From contig NZ_CP128185.1 of the NCBI RefSeq assembly GCF_030316135.1, forward strand, positions 3,162,001 through 3,226,000: a stretch of 64,000 nt of DNA, given 5' to 3'. How positions within the stretch are numbered: the first letter of the stretch is position 1; every line of letters starts with the position of its first letter. The notes under the pieces were generated by a model. That model was not told the DNA's origin. It did no database searches and saw only the letters and a program-made list of their open reading frames with translations. Below are positions 18,969 through 28,671 of the stretch, one piece after another. This DNA comes from Aliiglaciecola sp. LCG003. GTDB lineage: Bacteria > Pseudomonadota > Gammaproteobacteria > Enterobacterales > Alteromonadaceae. The position numbers and the translations under genes were made by a program.

Positions 18969-20225
18969 TTACCCATAAACAGGGAACTTCTCACATAGGG
19001 CAAGGACTTCGCTTTTTACTCGATCTATTGTGCTTTGGTCACCCATATTGTCAAGTACGTCGCAAATCCAAGTGGCAACTTGCTCAGCTTCAGCTTGCTT
19101 GAAGCCACGACGGGTAATTGCCGGAGAGCCTATGCGTAAACCACTGGTCACAAAAGGTGAACGTGGGTCGTTGGGGACTGAGTTCTTGTTCACGGTAATG
19201 TTGGCACTGCCCAGCGCGGCATCAGCTTCTTTACCGGTGATGTCTTTATCAATCAAGTCCATCAAGAACAAATGATTTTCTGTACCACCAGATACGATTT
19301 TATATCCACGTGATTGCATCACCGCCACCATAGCTTTGGCATTTTTAACCACTTGCTGTTGATAAACTTTAAATTCTGGCTCCAGCGCTTCTTTGAAGGC
19401 TACGGCTTTTGCAGCAATCACGTGACACAAAGGACCACCTTGATTACCTGGGAATACCGAACTATTTAATTTCTTATAAATGGTTTCATCGCCACAAGAA
19501 GAAACGATTAATCCACCTCGTGGACCCGCTAAAGTTTTGTGGGTAGTGGTGGTTACAACATGGGCATGAGGCAATGGATTCGGATAAACACCGGCAGCCA
19601 CTAGGCCAGCGACATGGGCCATATCAACCAATAAATACGCACCAACTTTGTCAGCAATTTCACGGAAACGCTGCCAATCAACAATACCTGAGTAAGCTGA
19701 GAATCCACCGATAATCATCTTAGGTTTGTGCTCAAGGGCTAGGGCTTCCACCTGCTCCATATCAATTTCGCCAGTCGCTTCATTCAAACCATATTGTACG
19801 GCGTGATAAGTTTTACCTGAAAAATTCACATGTGAGCCATGGGTCAAGTGACCACCATGGGCCAAGCTCATACCTAATACAGTATCGCCAGCCTCTAACA
19901 AGGCCATAAAGACCGCAGAGTTGGCTTGTGAACCTGAGTGTGGCTGAACATTCGCATAATCAGCACCAAAAAGTTGTTTAGCACGCTCGATGGCCAAATC
20001 TTCTGCGATATCCACATATTCACAGCCACCGTAGTAACGCTTATGTGGGTACCCTTCGGCATATTTATTGGTCAATTGCGAACCCTGTGCTTCTAACACT
20101 CTTGGGCTGCAATAGTTCTCAGAAGCAATCAATTCAATATGTTGTTCTTGGCGTTGAGTTTCTTTAACAATCGCGTCATGCAATTCCGGATCAAAATCTG
20201 CGATATTCATGTTTCGTGTCAGCAT
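18969..20225 (-). CDS. glyA: Serine hydroxymethyltransferase
   Basis: Pyridoxal-phosphate enzyme that interconverts serine and glycine and supplies 5,10-methylene-tetrahydrofolate. 418 residues. The cofactor Lys is in [16 protein letters not shown] near residue 230; [20 protein letters not shown] and [15 protein letters not shown] are also diagnostic. Strong ribosome binding site GAGGAG before the ATG. No glycine riboswitch was seen upstream. Confidence 0.97.
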   Translation of the reverse strand: MLTRNMNIADFDPELHDAIVKETQRQEQHIELIASENYCSPRVLEAQGSQLTNKYAEGYPHKRYYGGCEYVDIAEDLAIERAKQLFGADYANVQPHSGSQANSAVFMALLEAGDTVLGMSLAHGGHLTHGSHVNFSGKTYHAVQYGLNEATGEIDMEQVEALALEHKPKMIIGGFSAYSGIVDWQRFREIADKVGAYLLVDMAHVAGLVAAGVYPNPLPHAHVVTTTTHKTLAGPRGGLIVSSCGDETIYKKLNSSVFPGNQGGPLCHVIAAKAVAFKEALEPEFKVYQQQVVKNAKAMVAVMQSRGYKIVSGGTENHLFLMDLIDKDITGKEADAALGSANITVNKNSVPNDPRSPFVTSGLRIGSPAITRRGFKQAEAEQVATWICDVLDNMGDQSTIDRVKSEVLALCEKFPVYG

Positions 20226-20366
20226 GGTGTCTCCTCAACAACTTGGCACTTTTTCAAATTAAATAACTTTGTCTAAGCACAATCTCAGGCAAAAAATGAG
20301 CGCTTATTCTAGTCATTTTGTTGCCGATGTACACCGTTAAAACGCAATGTTTTATACCGGTTAGTT

Positions 20367-21365
20367 TTATTCTACCCTTTCTATGCGTTCAGGAAAGGTT
20401 AAACCTACCTGTTTACGCACCTCATCCAAGGTTTCCATGACATTAATACTGTCGGCATGACTCATGCGAGGATCACATAATCGTGCGCTACAGATTGACT
20501 GCATAATAGACTCAATTTGATATTCAAAACCGTTTACTTGATGGTGAAAATCAACAGATTCAACCAGCTCATCATCTTGATAACGTTGTGCATGTTGGCC
20601 ATTCCAAAAATGAGCCGGTAATAATATATAGCCCGCTTTACCGTGGATGGTCATGGTGTTGGTAGCCTGAGCGCCGATGGTGCAGGTAAACTGACTGCTC
20701 ACCCCTGAAGGATAAGCTAAATTTACCAACGTATTTTGATCCACCCTATCTGAGTTTATTTGGCTAATAGCAGCTATAGCGTTTGGATATTCACGTAGCA
20801 AAAACTGACTAATACTGACGCTGTACACTCCCAAGTCCAACAGGGCCCCGCCAGCAAGCCCTGGACTGGTTAATCGATGATTTTGTAAATGCGAAAATGG
20901 GAAGCCGATTTGCGAACTAATATATTGCACATCACCAATAAGCCCCTTATCCAACCAGTCTCTTACGGTCTCGAAACAGGGCATATAGCGGCTCCACAAT
21001 GCTTCTTGAAAAACACAATTGTGCCGTACTGCAAGATTAATTAAATGCCGAGTTTGCTGGGCATTCACGGTCAATGGTTTTTCCATCAAAACATGTTTTC
21101 CGGCTTCAATACACGCCTTAGCATAAGGATAATGATGGGAATGTGGTGTGGCAATATAGATAGCATCGACATTCTGAGCATTGATGATAGCGTCATAATC
21201 AGCGTAGGTGTCTGGGGCTTGATATAATTGGGCGAACTCAACCGCCCGCTGTTGACTACGACTCGCTACTCCTTGCAAGCTCCCCTGTTTTGAGGCCGCC
21301 AAAGCTTTGGCAAATTGGTGGGCTATTCCGCCTGGGCCAATAATCCCCCATCGAATTGATGTCAT
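20367..21365 (-). CDS. Gfo/Idh/MocA-family oxidoreductase
   Basis: NAD(P)-dependent dehydrogenase of unknown substrate. The N-terminal Rossmann motif WGIIGPGGIAHQFAKAL and the conserved EKPLTVN (with the catalytic Lys region) near residue 95 are present, followed by the C-terminal alpha/beta domain (GGALLDLGVY). 332 residues resembles trans-1,2-dihydrobenzene-1,2-diol-dehydrogenase-like members. It is divergent from ettA and stands alone. Confidence 0.85.
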   Translation of the reverse strand: MTSIRWGIIGPGGIAHQFAKALAASKQGSLQGVASRSQQRAVEFAQLYQAPDTYADYDAIINAQNVDAIYIATPHSHHYPYAKACIEAGKHVLMEKPLTVNAQQTRHLINLAVRHNCVFQEALWSRYMPCFETVRDWLDKGLIGDVQYISSQIGFPFSHLQNHRLTSPGLAGGALLDLGVYSVSISQFLLREYPNAIAAISQINSDRVDQNTLVNLAYPSGVSSQFTCTIGAQATNTMTIHGKAGYILLPAHFWNGQHAQRYQDDELVESVDFHHQVNGFEYQIESIMQSICSARLCDPRMSHADSINVMETLDEVRKQVGLTFPERIERVE

Positions 21366-21552
21366 TTTTTTCTCTTATAAAATAGTCATCTATCCATTGT
21401 GCCGGTTGTGACTCTAAATACCAGTTGTTATGGCCAGAATAACAACAGATCAGACCAAATGAGCTATTACCGACAAAAAAACACATCAGCCATTGGACTA
21501 AAGGAAAGTCTGGATTACACTAGCAGGTATTCGTAATTAATCAGTATCATCA

Positions 21553-23220
21553 ATGGCACAATACGTTTACAGCATGCACAGAGTGGGCAAAATCGTCCCG
21601 CCCAACCGACATATTCTAAAAGATATTTCACTCAGCTTTTTCCCTGGCGCTAAAATTGGTGTGTTAGGTTTGAATGGCTCAGGTAAATCTACCCTATTGC
21701 GCATCATGGCAGGTATCGATAAGGACATTGAGGGCGAAGCTCGTCCTCTGCAGGACCTGAAAATCGGCTATCTCCCACAAGAGCCCAAATTAGATGAGAG
21801 TAAAGACGTTCGAGGCAATATAGAAGAAGCCGTAGCCGATGTGGCTCATGCGATTAAACGCTTGGATGAAGTTTACGCAGCCTATGCCGAAGAAGGTGCA
21901 GATTTTGATGCTTTAGCAAAAGAACAAGGCGAATTAGAAAGCATTATTCAAGCTAAAGATGGCCACAATTTAGATAATGCTTTGGAGCGGGCGGCTGATG
22001 CACTTCGCCTGCCCCCTTGGGATGCGGATGTAAGTAAATTGTCTGGGGGAGAAAGACGCCGAGTGGCTTTATGCCGCTTGTTACTAGAAAAACCCGACAT
22101 GTTATTACTCGATGAGCCGACCAACCACTTGGATGCTGAATCCGTTGCTTGGCTAGAACGCTTTTTACATGATTATGAGGGCACTGTTGTTGCCATCACC
22201 CATGACCGTTACTTTTTGGACAATGTGGCGGGATGGATTTTAGAACTCGACCGTGGTCAGGGTATTCCATGGGAAGGCAACTATTCTTCTTGGTTAGACC
22301 AAAAAGACAAACGTTTAGAACAAGAAGAACGCACAGAAAGCGCTCGTCAAAAGTCAATTAAGCAAGAATTGGAATGGGTACGCTCCAATCCTAAAGGTCG
22401 TCAGGCTAAGAGCAAAGCACGTATGGCCCGCTTTGATGAACTCAGCACCGGTGATTATCAAAAGCGAAATGAAACCAATGAATTATTTATCCCGCCCGGT
22501 GAGCGTTTAGGGGAAAAAGTCATCGAGGTGTCTCATCTAAGTAAATCTTATGGTGATCGCTTACTGATTGACGATTTGTCATTTAAGGTCCCCAAAGGCG
22601 CGATTGTAGGGATTATCGGTCCTAATGGTGCGGGTAAATCCACCCTGTTTAGAATGCTGACCGGACAAGAACAACCCGATTCAGGCAGTATCGAATTAGG
22701 GGAGTCGGTGCAGTTAGCCAGCGTCGATCAATTTCGCGATCATATGAACGAGAAAAATACCGTGTATAAAGAAATTTCTGATGACTCAGAGATTATTCGA
22801 ATCGGTAATTTCGAGCTCAACAGCCGAGCATATTGCAGCCGCTTTAATTTCAAAGGGACAGATCAACAGAAATTCATCAAAGACTTATCCGGTGGTGAGC
22901 GAAATCGCGTCCATCTGGCTAAATTATTGAAAGCAGGCGGAAACGTTTTGCTGTTAGATGAACCGACCAACGATTTGGACGTGGAAACATTGCGAGCGCT
23001 GGAAAATGCCATATTGGAATTCCCTGGCTGTGCAATGATTATTTCCCATGATCGCTGGTTCCTTGACAGAGTGGCCACTCATATCATGGACTATCGTGAT
23101 GAAGGAAAAATCAACTTTTACGAAGGCAACTTTACTGAGTATGAAGCTTGGTTAAAAGAAACCCTTGGTGAAGCCATGATTGAGCCCCATAGATTGAAAT
23201 ACAAAAAAATCAGCAAATAA
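21553..23220 (+). CDS. ettA: Energy-dependent translational throttle protein EttA
   Basis: ABC-F ATPase that binds the ribosomal E site and gates the first elongation step according to ATP/ADP. 555 residues, two ABC domains: Walker A GLNGSGKST near residue 40 and GPNGAGKST near 357, signature LSGGERRR and LSGGERNR, with the P-site-tRNA-interacting linker between them. The N-terminus MAQYVYSMHRVGKIVPPNR is typical of EttA rather than Uup. No obvious ribosome binding site precedes the ATG. Confidence 0.96.
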   Translation: MAQYVYSMHRVGKIVPPNRHILKDISLSFFPGAKIGVLGLNGSGKSTLLRIMAGIDKDIEGEARPLQDLKIGYLPQEPKLDESKDVRGNIEEAVADVAHAIKRLDEVYAAYAEEGADFDALAKEQGELESIIQAKDGHNLDNALERAADALRLPPWDADVSKLSGGERRRVALCRLLLEKPDMLLLDEPTNHLDAESVAWLERFLHDYEGTVVAITHDRYFLDNVAGWILELDRGQGIPWEGNYSSWLDQKDKRLEQEERTESARQKSIKQELEWVRSNPKGRQAKSKARMARFDELSTGDYQKRNETNELFIPPGERLGEKVIEVSHLSKSYGDRLLIDDLSFKVPKGAIVGIIGPNGAGKSTLFRMLTGQEQPDSGSIELGESVQLASVDQFRDHMNEKNTVYKEISDDSEIIRIGNFELNSRAYCSRFNFKGTDQQKFIKDLSGGERNRVHLAKLLKAGGNVLLLDEPTNDLDVETLRALENAILEFPGCAMIISHDRWFLDRVATHIMDYRDEGKINFYEGNFTEYEAWLKETLGEAMIEPHRLKYKKISK

Positions 23221-23244
23221 TTTTTGCTCAATTGAAATACAACG

Positions 23245-23268
23245 AAAAGGCGCAATTGCGCCTTTTTT
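23245..23268 (+). terminator. Terminator of ettA
   Basis: Perfect palindrome AAAAGGCGCAA/TTGCGCCTTTT with a T run, 25 nt after the ettA stop. Confidence 0.88.
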
Positions 23269-23309
23269 GTGCTTAACTATAATGAAACATTACTTAGCTA
23301 GTGCAAATC

Positions 23310-23666
23310 ATGGAAAAACGACATTTTAATCGAGTGCTATTTTCTGCCTCAGCGCTGCTCATCCAAGATCATAATGTTTGGCAGACAACGGTGCTCGATA
23401 TATCACTCAAGGGGGCGCTAATTGCTTACCCTGACGATTTCGAGGGTGATTTGGAACGTGACTTTGAATTAGATATTGATATACAAGGTGTGAACAATAA
23501 TATTGTGATGCGAGGAACAATTGCACACAATGCCAACCATTCTTTAGGCTTTAGTGCTCAGCAACTAGATATAGAAAGCATTACTAAATTACGCCGTCTG
23601 GTTGAGCTTAATCTAGCTGACGATGAATTACTCCACCGGGAAATCCAAGCGCTGATTGCACACTAA
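23310..23666 (+). CDS. Small PilZ-domain protein (c-di-GMP binding)
   Basis: 118 residues, a single PilZ domain. The two c-di-GMP contact motifs are visible: RHFNR at residues 4-8 (RxxxR) and DISLKG near residue 31 (D/NxSxxG). I start at the ATG at 23310 (MEKRHFNR); a GTG three codons earlier is possible, and neither has a strong ribosome binding site. The output partner is unknown. A second, much larger PilZ protein is encoded 1.5 kb away. Confidence 0.85.
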   Translation: MEKRHFNRVLFSASALLIQDHNVWQTTVLDISLKGALIAYPDDFEGDLERDFELDIDIQGVNNNIVMRGTIAHNANHSLGFSAQQLDIESITKLRRLVELNLADDELLHREIQALIAH

Positions 23667-23686
23667 CAACCAGCGCCACCCATTAA

Positions 23687-25051
23687 TTAAAGTGCTTCCA
23701 ACGCTTCTGATAAGCGCGAAACAGCAATAACTTCAATGCCAGCAATAGTCTGTTTAGGTTTATTACCTTTGGGCACTATAGCCTTTTTGAAGCCATGCTT
23801 AGCCGCTTCTTGGATCCGTTCAGTGCCATTTGGCACCGGTCTGATTTCGCCTGCCAATCCCACTTCGCCAAACGCAATTAATTCCCGCGGTAATGCCTGA
23901 TTCCTAAAGCTAGAGATCATCGCTAGCAATAAGGATAAATCTGCACTGGTTTCGGTAACTTTGACTCCGCCCACGACGTTTACAAATACATCTTGGTCGT
24001 TCATTTGAACATTACCATGTCGATGCAACACTGCTAATAACATAGCCAGTCGATTGGTTTCCAAACCTACCGCTATGCGGCGTGGATTAGCCATTTGCGA
24101 ATAATCAACCAAGGCTTGTATTTCCACTAACAAAGGTCGAGTCCCCTCCCAAATCACCATAACTATGCTGCCGGGAGATTGCATTTCGTCGCGACTTAAG
24201 AAAATCGCGGACGGATTGCTGACTTCTTTTAAGCCTTTGTCTGTCATGGCAAACACGCCAAGCTCGTTGACTGCACCAAAACGATTCTTATTGCCTCTGA
24301 GGGTTCGATAACGACTATCACTTTCCCCTTCAAGCATCATGGAGCAATCGATACAGTGTTCAAGTACTTTGGGGCCCGCCAGGTTACCTTCTTTGGTTAC
24401 ATGACCAACTAAAAACATGGCGATATGATGTTGTTTAGCAAAGCGGGTTAAAAAGGCCGCACTTTCACGTACTTGTGACACGCTGCCAGGGGCGGAAGTA
24501 ACATCATTGACATGCATCACCTGTATAGAATCAATCACCATGATCTGCGGCTTGTGCTGCAATGCCAGCTCGCAAATGGTTTCGATGTTGGTTTCGGCTA
24601 ACACTTTTAGTTGAGATGTCGGCAGGCTGAGTCGTTGAGCACGCATTGCAACTTGTTGTAGGGATTCTTCACCCGTGACATATAGGGTATTTTTAGCCGC
24701 GGCTAGGTGACACATAACTTGCAACAATAGGGTACTCTTACCCGCACCAGGAGACCCCCCAATCAGCATGGCGGCACCCGGCACTACACCACCACCCAAG
24801 ACTCTATCTAACTCTTTGAATCCAGCGCTGAATCTAGGAAGAGCTTGTAAATCTATTTTATCCAGGGTTTCTACTTTCGCTTGAGTCTGCCCAGCGTAAC
24901 CCTTTAAATTGCGTTCGGGTGCATGTTTTTCAGAACTGAGTACAATCTCAGAAATAGTATTCCACGCTAAACAGTCGTTACATTGTCCTTGCCAGCGAGG
25001 AAACTCTGCTCCACAATCGGAGCATACAAAAGCGGTTTTACGTTTTGCCAT
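23687..25051 (-). CDS. radA: DNA repair protein RadA
   Basis: RecA-like branch-migration ATPase that processes recombination intermediates. 454 residues with an N-terminal four-Cys zinc finger (C10, C13, C24, C27), Walker A GGSPGAGKST near residue 90, the RadA-specific KNRFG motif, and a C-terminal Lon-protease-like domain (ADLSLLLAMISSF). The order ettA / PilZ / radA / long PilZ gives two c-di-GMP receptor genes flanking radA. Confidence 0.96.
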   Translation of the reverse strand: MAKRKTAFVCSDCGAEFPRWQGQCNDCLAWNTISEIVLSSEKHAPERNLKGYAGQTQAKVETLDKIDLQALPRFSAGFKELDRVLGGGVVPGAAMLIGGSPGAGKSTLLLQVMCHLAAAKNTLYVTGEESLQQVAMRAQRLSLPTSQLKVLAETNIETICELALQHKPQIMVIDSIQVMHVNDVTSAPGSVSQVRESAAFLTRFAKQHHIAMFLVGHVTKEGNLAGPKVLEHCIDCSMMLEGESDSRYRTLRGNKNRFGAVNELGVFAMTDKGLKEVSNPSAIFLSRDEMQSPGSIVMVIWEGTRPLLVEIQALVDYSQMANPRRIAVGLETNRLAMLLAVLHRHGNVQMNDQDVFVNVVGGVKVTETSADLSLLLAMISSFRNQALPRELIAFGEVGLAGEIRPVPNGTERIQEAAKHGFKKAIVPKGNKPKQTIAGIEVIAVSRLSEALEAL

Positions 25052-25161
25052 AAGTAATTGAACTACATTAAATTAGAGTGAGTTGATGTCAAAGGTTATG
25101 CAATCATTGCCGATAACAGAATATCATACTGACAGATTAACCATAACGAACTTTTAGTGGC

Positions 25162-27678
25162 ATGAGTCAAGATTTAACAGAATTCCAAGACATTATCGAA
25201 CAGCTTAAACCTATGATCAATGAACCTGAGTTTAATCAGGTGTTGTCGCAGGTAGCTTCCGATGTACCAAAGCAAAAGCGCTTCCTGATAAAAATGGAAT
25301 TGAAGCGTCTTGCCCGCCCCTGTTTGCGGGTGGTGGATTTACGTGGACAAGTTTCAGGTGTTTGTCGCGAATATACCTATCAGGGCAAGTCCCATTTCCT
25401 CGATGACACCGCGATTGATGTATTCGAACGTCAGGTCCGCTTATTTGGTGAGTACACCATGGGAGTGTATGAGGCGGTAATTAGTACCGAAAATAGTTAT
25501 CGAGTGATTTACCAAAAGCAGCGTGAGAAGGCGGAAAAAGCAGAAAAAGAAGGTCATCCATCTAGCGAAAAACATCCCCATCAAGCCCCCGCATTAATGT
25601 TTGGTAATTATGCAAAGCGCTGTGAAGAGCGGATGAATTTCGCTATCAATATCGAAATGTTTACGGATCTAAACAAGAGCTTACAAGCAACAACTATTGA
25701 TGTCTCCGTCAGTGGCTTAAAGATAAAATTGGCGAATGAACATTTATTCAAAGTCGGCGAACGGATCACCGTCCAGTTCCGCGGTTTGGAAGGTGAGTAT
25801 GCCATCGATAGAAAAGCCGGTGTGGGTTACACCATTGTCGATGTGGAAACCAATAAAAAAGAACAGCGACTATCATTACAAAAAAACAATGAGCATGCAT
25901 CTCATGCCTTTGAAGAGTTTTTTGAGAAATTTATCCATGGTAATAAGCGTCGCTACAAAGTGAACATGGATAACACCCTCTCCGCCATCAAATTAAAAAC
26001 TTACGAACAATATTTCACGCCTAACTTTACCTCAGTGCCTTTGTACATCGAGACAATTAATGGTCTGCACAAACCCAAATATGCGTTAATCAATGATAGT
26101 AATAAGGATCCTTTATATTATTGGAGTGATGAACAATTTGAGTTGCGCATTGGTTATATGATCAACCATAGTCGGCTTGAAAGACTGATAGCTCTTCAAG
26201 AGGGTCCAAGAGAAACAGTACTTTACGCGTTTAATCACGTAAAAGACGAAAAAATATATTTTTATTCGGCCTCTCAAGAAGAGTTGTTTGAGCGCCCTGA
26301 CCTAATGAAAGTGTTCTTAGGTTATGGATCCCGCAAAGCCAGTTGGCGAGTATTTAAATTACAGATCACCGATATGACCTTAGCTCAGGCTCATATCCCC
26401 TTATCCATTCCCGATTCGATTAGCAGTGCGGTTAAACGCCAGAATCAACCCCCCGCTCCTCGTCTTATGGCACGTATCAAGAATGTTAAACATATTGCGT
26501 TGCTCACTGATATTACCGATGAAGTGGGTACCCAGACATATGAGCGTATTCCCATCCGCAGGAGTGAGATTTCAGCTCTAAGAGTATTTGGCCACCCGCG
26601 AAACAAAGTGCCTGTTGCAGTACAGATGTTTCGCTTTAAATACCATAATCAACGCAAAGAGACCCGCTATCAATTGCGTAGCAAAGTATCATTAAAAATT
26701 GGCGACGTCACTATAGAAGGCAATAGTGAAGACATCTCTATTCATGGGTTGCGCGTTGAACTCAATAGCTTCTTCCATGGGGTTGAGAATGATTTTGTCG
26801 ATTTGAGTTTTCCAACACTGCAAAACGTCACCAAAAAATATGACTTGATCAACCTACCCTATCAAGTTCGTGGGATTTCCTATGATAGAAACGTACTGCA
26901 TTTGCATGCGGTTACAGACTCCGCCAATAAAACTGCGCAGAAGTTCTTTGACGAATTAATTCGCAACAATCGCTCTAAGTTAAAGGCATACAAAGAAGAG
27001 GAAGAAATCCCTGGCATTGGTAATGCGTTACGGAACTTATATGCTAAAAATGTCCTTAACACCGCCTTTTTCATCCGTAAAGAAGGTGTGGATTTCCTGC
27101 CTGACGCCTTGGTTACCAGCGCGCCTAACAGTCGGGTAAATACCTTATTGGCTTTCAACGCCGAGCCAGGCCAGTTTAAATTAGACTTTTTGTACTCTAC
27201 TTATGGCGTCGAGTTAGATTTCATCCAGTACACCTTGAAAAAAATCAAAACCAATGACAAACCTGTTATGCGCGAAATTTTTGTTGCTTTCGACCCAAGC
27301 CAAGACAGTTCATCTGCAGCAGTAAAAAGCCGCTTTGCTGATCAATTCCATGGTGATAAAGAGCGTAAAAGTTTTATTTCTGAAGCGTTATTAGCCGGCC
27401 AATTTATTGCCATTAAAGTGTTCCTTGCTAGAGCAGGCCGACCTGACTTGGAACAACTGCAGTCGGAGTTGAGCTACGTAGCAGTGTACGCTATACATCG
27501 AGCTAAATTGCTAGAAGAGCAATTGTGGAACATCGTTGGCGTGGGGGACCTGATTGATGTCACTGACGAGGTTATGATCCGCCATCACTTCTCTCATGCA
27601 CTGATAAAAAACAATCAGATAACGCCCGCTTATCACAAAGTGAAAACCACTGAAGTCGAGCATCTACTCAAAACCTAA
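25162..27678 (+). CDS. Large protein with two PilZ-type segments, possibly PlzA-like
   Basis: 838 residues without signal peptide or clear membrane helix. Two separate regions carry PilZ signatures: TIDVSVSGLKIKL near residue 180, and KETRYQLRSKVSLKI...SEDISIHGLRVEL near residues 495-530. The second is a complete RxxxR plus DxSxxG pair and is the likelier c-di-GMP site. The middle and C-terminal parts are not recognised. Long tandem-PilZ proteins exist in Vibrio (PlzA) and this may be an ortholog, but I infer that from architecture only. Divergent from radA. Confidence 0.75.
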   Translation: MSQDLTEFQDIIEQLKPMINEPEFNQVLSQVASDVPKQKRFLIKMELKRLARPCLRVVDLRGQVSGVCREYTYQGKSHFLDDTAIDVFERQVRLFGEYTMGVYEAVISTENSYRVIYQKQREKAEKAEKEGHPSSEKHPHQAPALMFGNYAKRCEERMNFAINIEMFTDLNKSLQATTIDVSVSGLKIKLANEHLFKVGERITVQFRGLEGEYAIDRKAGVGYTIVDVETNKKEQRLSLQKNNEHASHAFEEFFEKFIHGNKRRYKVNMDNTLSAIKLKTYEQYFTPNFTSVPLYIETINGLHKPKYALINDSNKDPLYYWSDEQFELRIGYMINHSRLERLIALQEGPRETVLYAFNHVKDEKIYFYSASQEELFERPDLMKVFLGYGSRKASWRVFKLQITDMTLAQAHIPLSIPDSISSAVKRQNQPPAPRLMARIKNVKHIALLTDITDEVGTQTYERIPIRRSEISALRVFGHPRNKVPVAVQMFRFKYHNQRKETRYQLRSKVSLKIGDVTIEGNSEDISIHGLRVELNSFFHGVENDFVDLSFPTLQNVTKKYDLINLPYQVRGISYDRNVLHLHAVTDSANKTAQKFFDELIRNNRSKLKAYKEEEEIPGIGNALRNLYAKNVLNTAFFIRKEGVDFLPDALVTSAPNSRVNTLLAFNAEPGQFKLDFLYSTYGVELDFIQYTLKKIKTNDKPVMREIFVAFDPSQDSSSAAVKSRFADQFHGDKERKSFISEALLAGQFIAIKVFLARAGRPDLEQLQSELSYVAVYAIHRAKLLEEQLWNIVGVGDLIDVTDEVMIRHHFSHALIKNNQITPAYHKVKTTEVEHLLKT

Positions 27679-27712
27679 TGATTAGCAAAAGCTAGTTTCT
27701 AGCAGAATTTAA

Positions 27713-27740
27713 TTGCAACAAAATGAAAAACTGCTAGAAT
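27713..27740 (+). promoter_or_regulatory. Sigma-70 promoter of suhB
   Basis: TTGCAA (27713-27718), 16-nt spacer, TAGAAT (27735-27740) with an extended -10 TGC. It lies about 65 nt upstream of the suhB ATG. A short hairpin GCTAG-TTT-CTAGC (27691-27703) sits between it and the end of the upstream gene. Confidence 0.6.
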
Positions 27741-27810
27741 ACGCGGCGAAATTTTGTGCAATCCAGTTTCTGGTTTGTAGCTCCTGTTCTTTTAAAATTG
27801 GTGGAATTAT

Positions 27811-28584
27811 ATGCATCCTATGCTGAATATTGCTGTGCGCGCTGCGCGCGCTGCAGGTAACGTGATTACTCGTGGGTTTGAAAACCGTGGCGACTTATTA
27901 ACCGAGAAAAAAGGTGAAAATGACTTTGTTACTAAAATTGACAAAGAAGCCGAATTTACGATAATCAACAAAATTCAGCAATCTTATCCAGACCATAGCT
28001 TCATCGGTGAAGAAGGTGGTTTGGTTAAAGGAGATGAAGACTACAAATGGATTATCGATCCATTGGATGGCACCACTAATTTCATCAAAGGCATCCCTCA
28101 TTTTGCCGTATCCATTGCATTAATGCACAAAGGTCGTATAGACCAAGCCGTAGTTTTTGATCCCATCAGAGGTGAGTTATTTACCGCCAGCAAGGGTGGT
28201 GGTGCGCAATTGAATGGATTCCGTATTCGTGCAAGTAACGCCAGAGACCTCAATAACACAGTTTTGGCCACGGCGTTTCCTTTTAAAGCCAAAGATGATG
28301 CTGAGCAAGCCATCCAACGCTTTAGTAATATATTTAAGCAATGTGGTGATATTCGCCGTGGCGGCTCTGCTGCTCTGGATTTAGCCTATGTAGCAGCCGG
28401 ACGTTTTGATGGCTACTGGGAGCGTGGTCTTCAACCCTGGGATGTTGCAGCAGGTGAACTACTGGTGCGTGAATCTGGTGGCTTGGTGACAGACTTCAGT
28501 GGCGGCAATGACCCCTTGTATAAAGGTGAAATTGTTGCTGGAAACCCAAGAGTGGTTCAAGCATTGGTGAAACACTTAAAGTAG
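27811..28584 (+). CDS. suhB: Inositol-1-monophosphatase / Nus-factor SuhB
   Basis: Magnesium-dependent phosphatase fold; in E. coli SuhB also joins the rRNA antitermination complex. 257 residues with the metal-binding motifs GEEGG near residue 67, the catalytic WIIDPLDGTTNFIKGIP near 80-96, and WDVAAGELLVRESGG near 210. Ribosome binding site GGTGGA before the ATG. Monocistronic between a promoter and a strong terminator. Confidence 0.95.
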   Translation: MHPMLNIAVRAARAAGNVITRGFENRGDLLTEKKGENDFVTKIDKEAEFTIINKIQQSYPDHSFIGEEGGLVKGDEDYKWIIDPLDGTTNFIKGIPHFAVSIALMHKGRIDQAVVFDPIRGELFTASKGGGAQLNGFRIRASNARDLNNTVLATAFPFKAKDDAEQAIQRFSNIFKQCGDIRRGGSAALDLAYVAAGRFDGYWERGLQPWDVAAGELLVRESGGLVTDFSGGNDPLYKGEIVAGNPRVVQALVKHLK

Positions 28585-28605
28585 ACAGTAACTACTAATC
28601 TAATA

Positions 28606-28634
28606 AAAAAGGGAGGCAAAAGCCTCCCTTTTTA
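28606..28634. terminator. Bidirectional terminator between suhB and the GGDEF gene
   Basis: Stem AAAAGGGAGGC/GCCTCCCTTTT with a 4-nt AAAA loop, flanked by A and T runs, between convergent genes. Confidence 0.9.
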
Positions 28635-28671
28635 GTGGTAGATACAAATTATTTCGAACTCACCCATACTG

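Noticed and set aside
20226-20366. Glycine riboswitch or PurR box before glyA
   Set aside because: No tandem glycine aptamer fold is visible, and the ACGCAA-containing stretch is one base too short for the PurR consensus.
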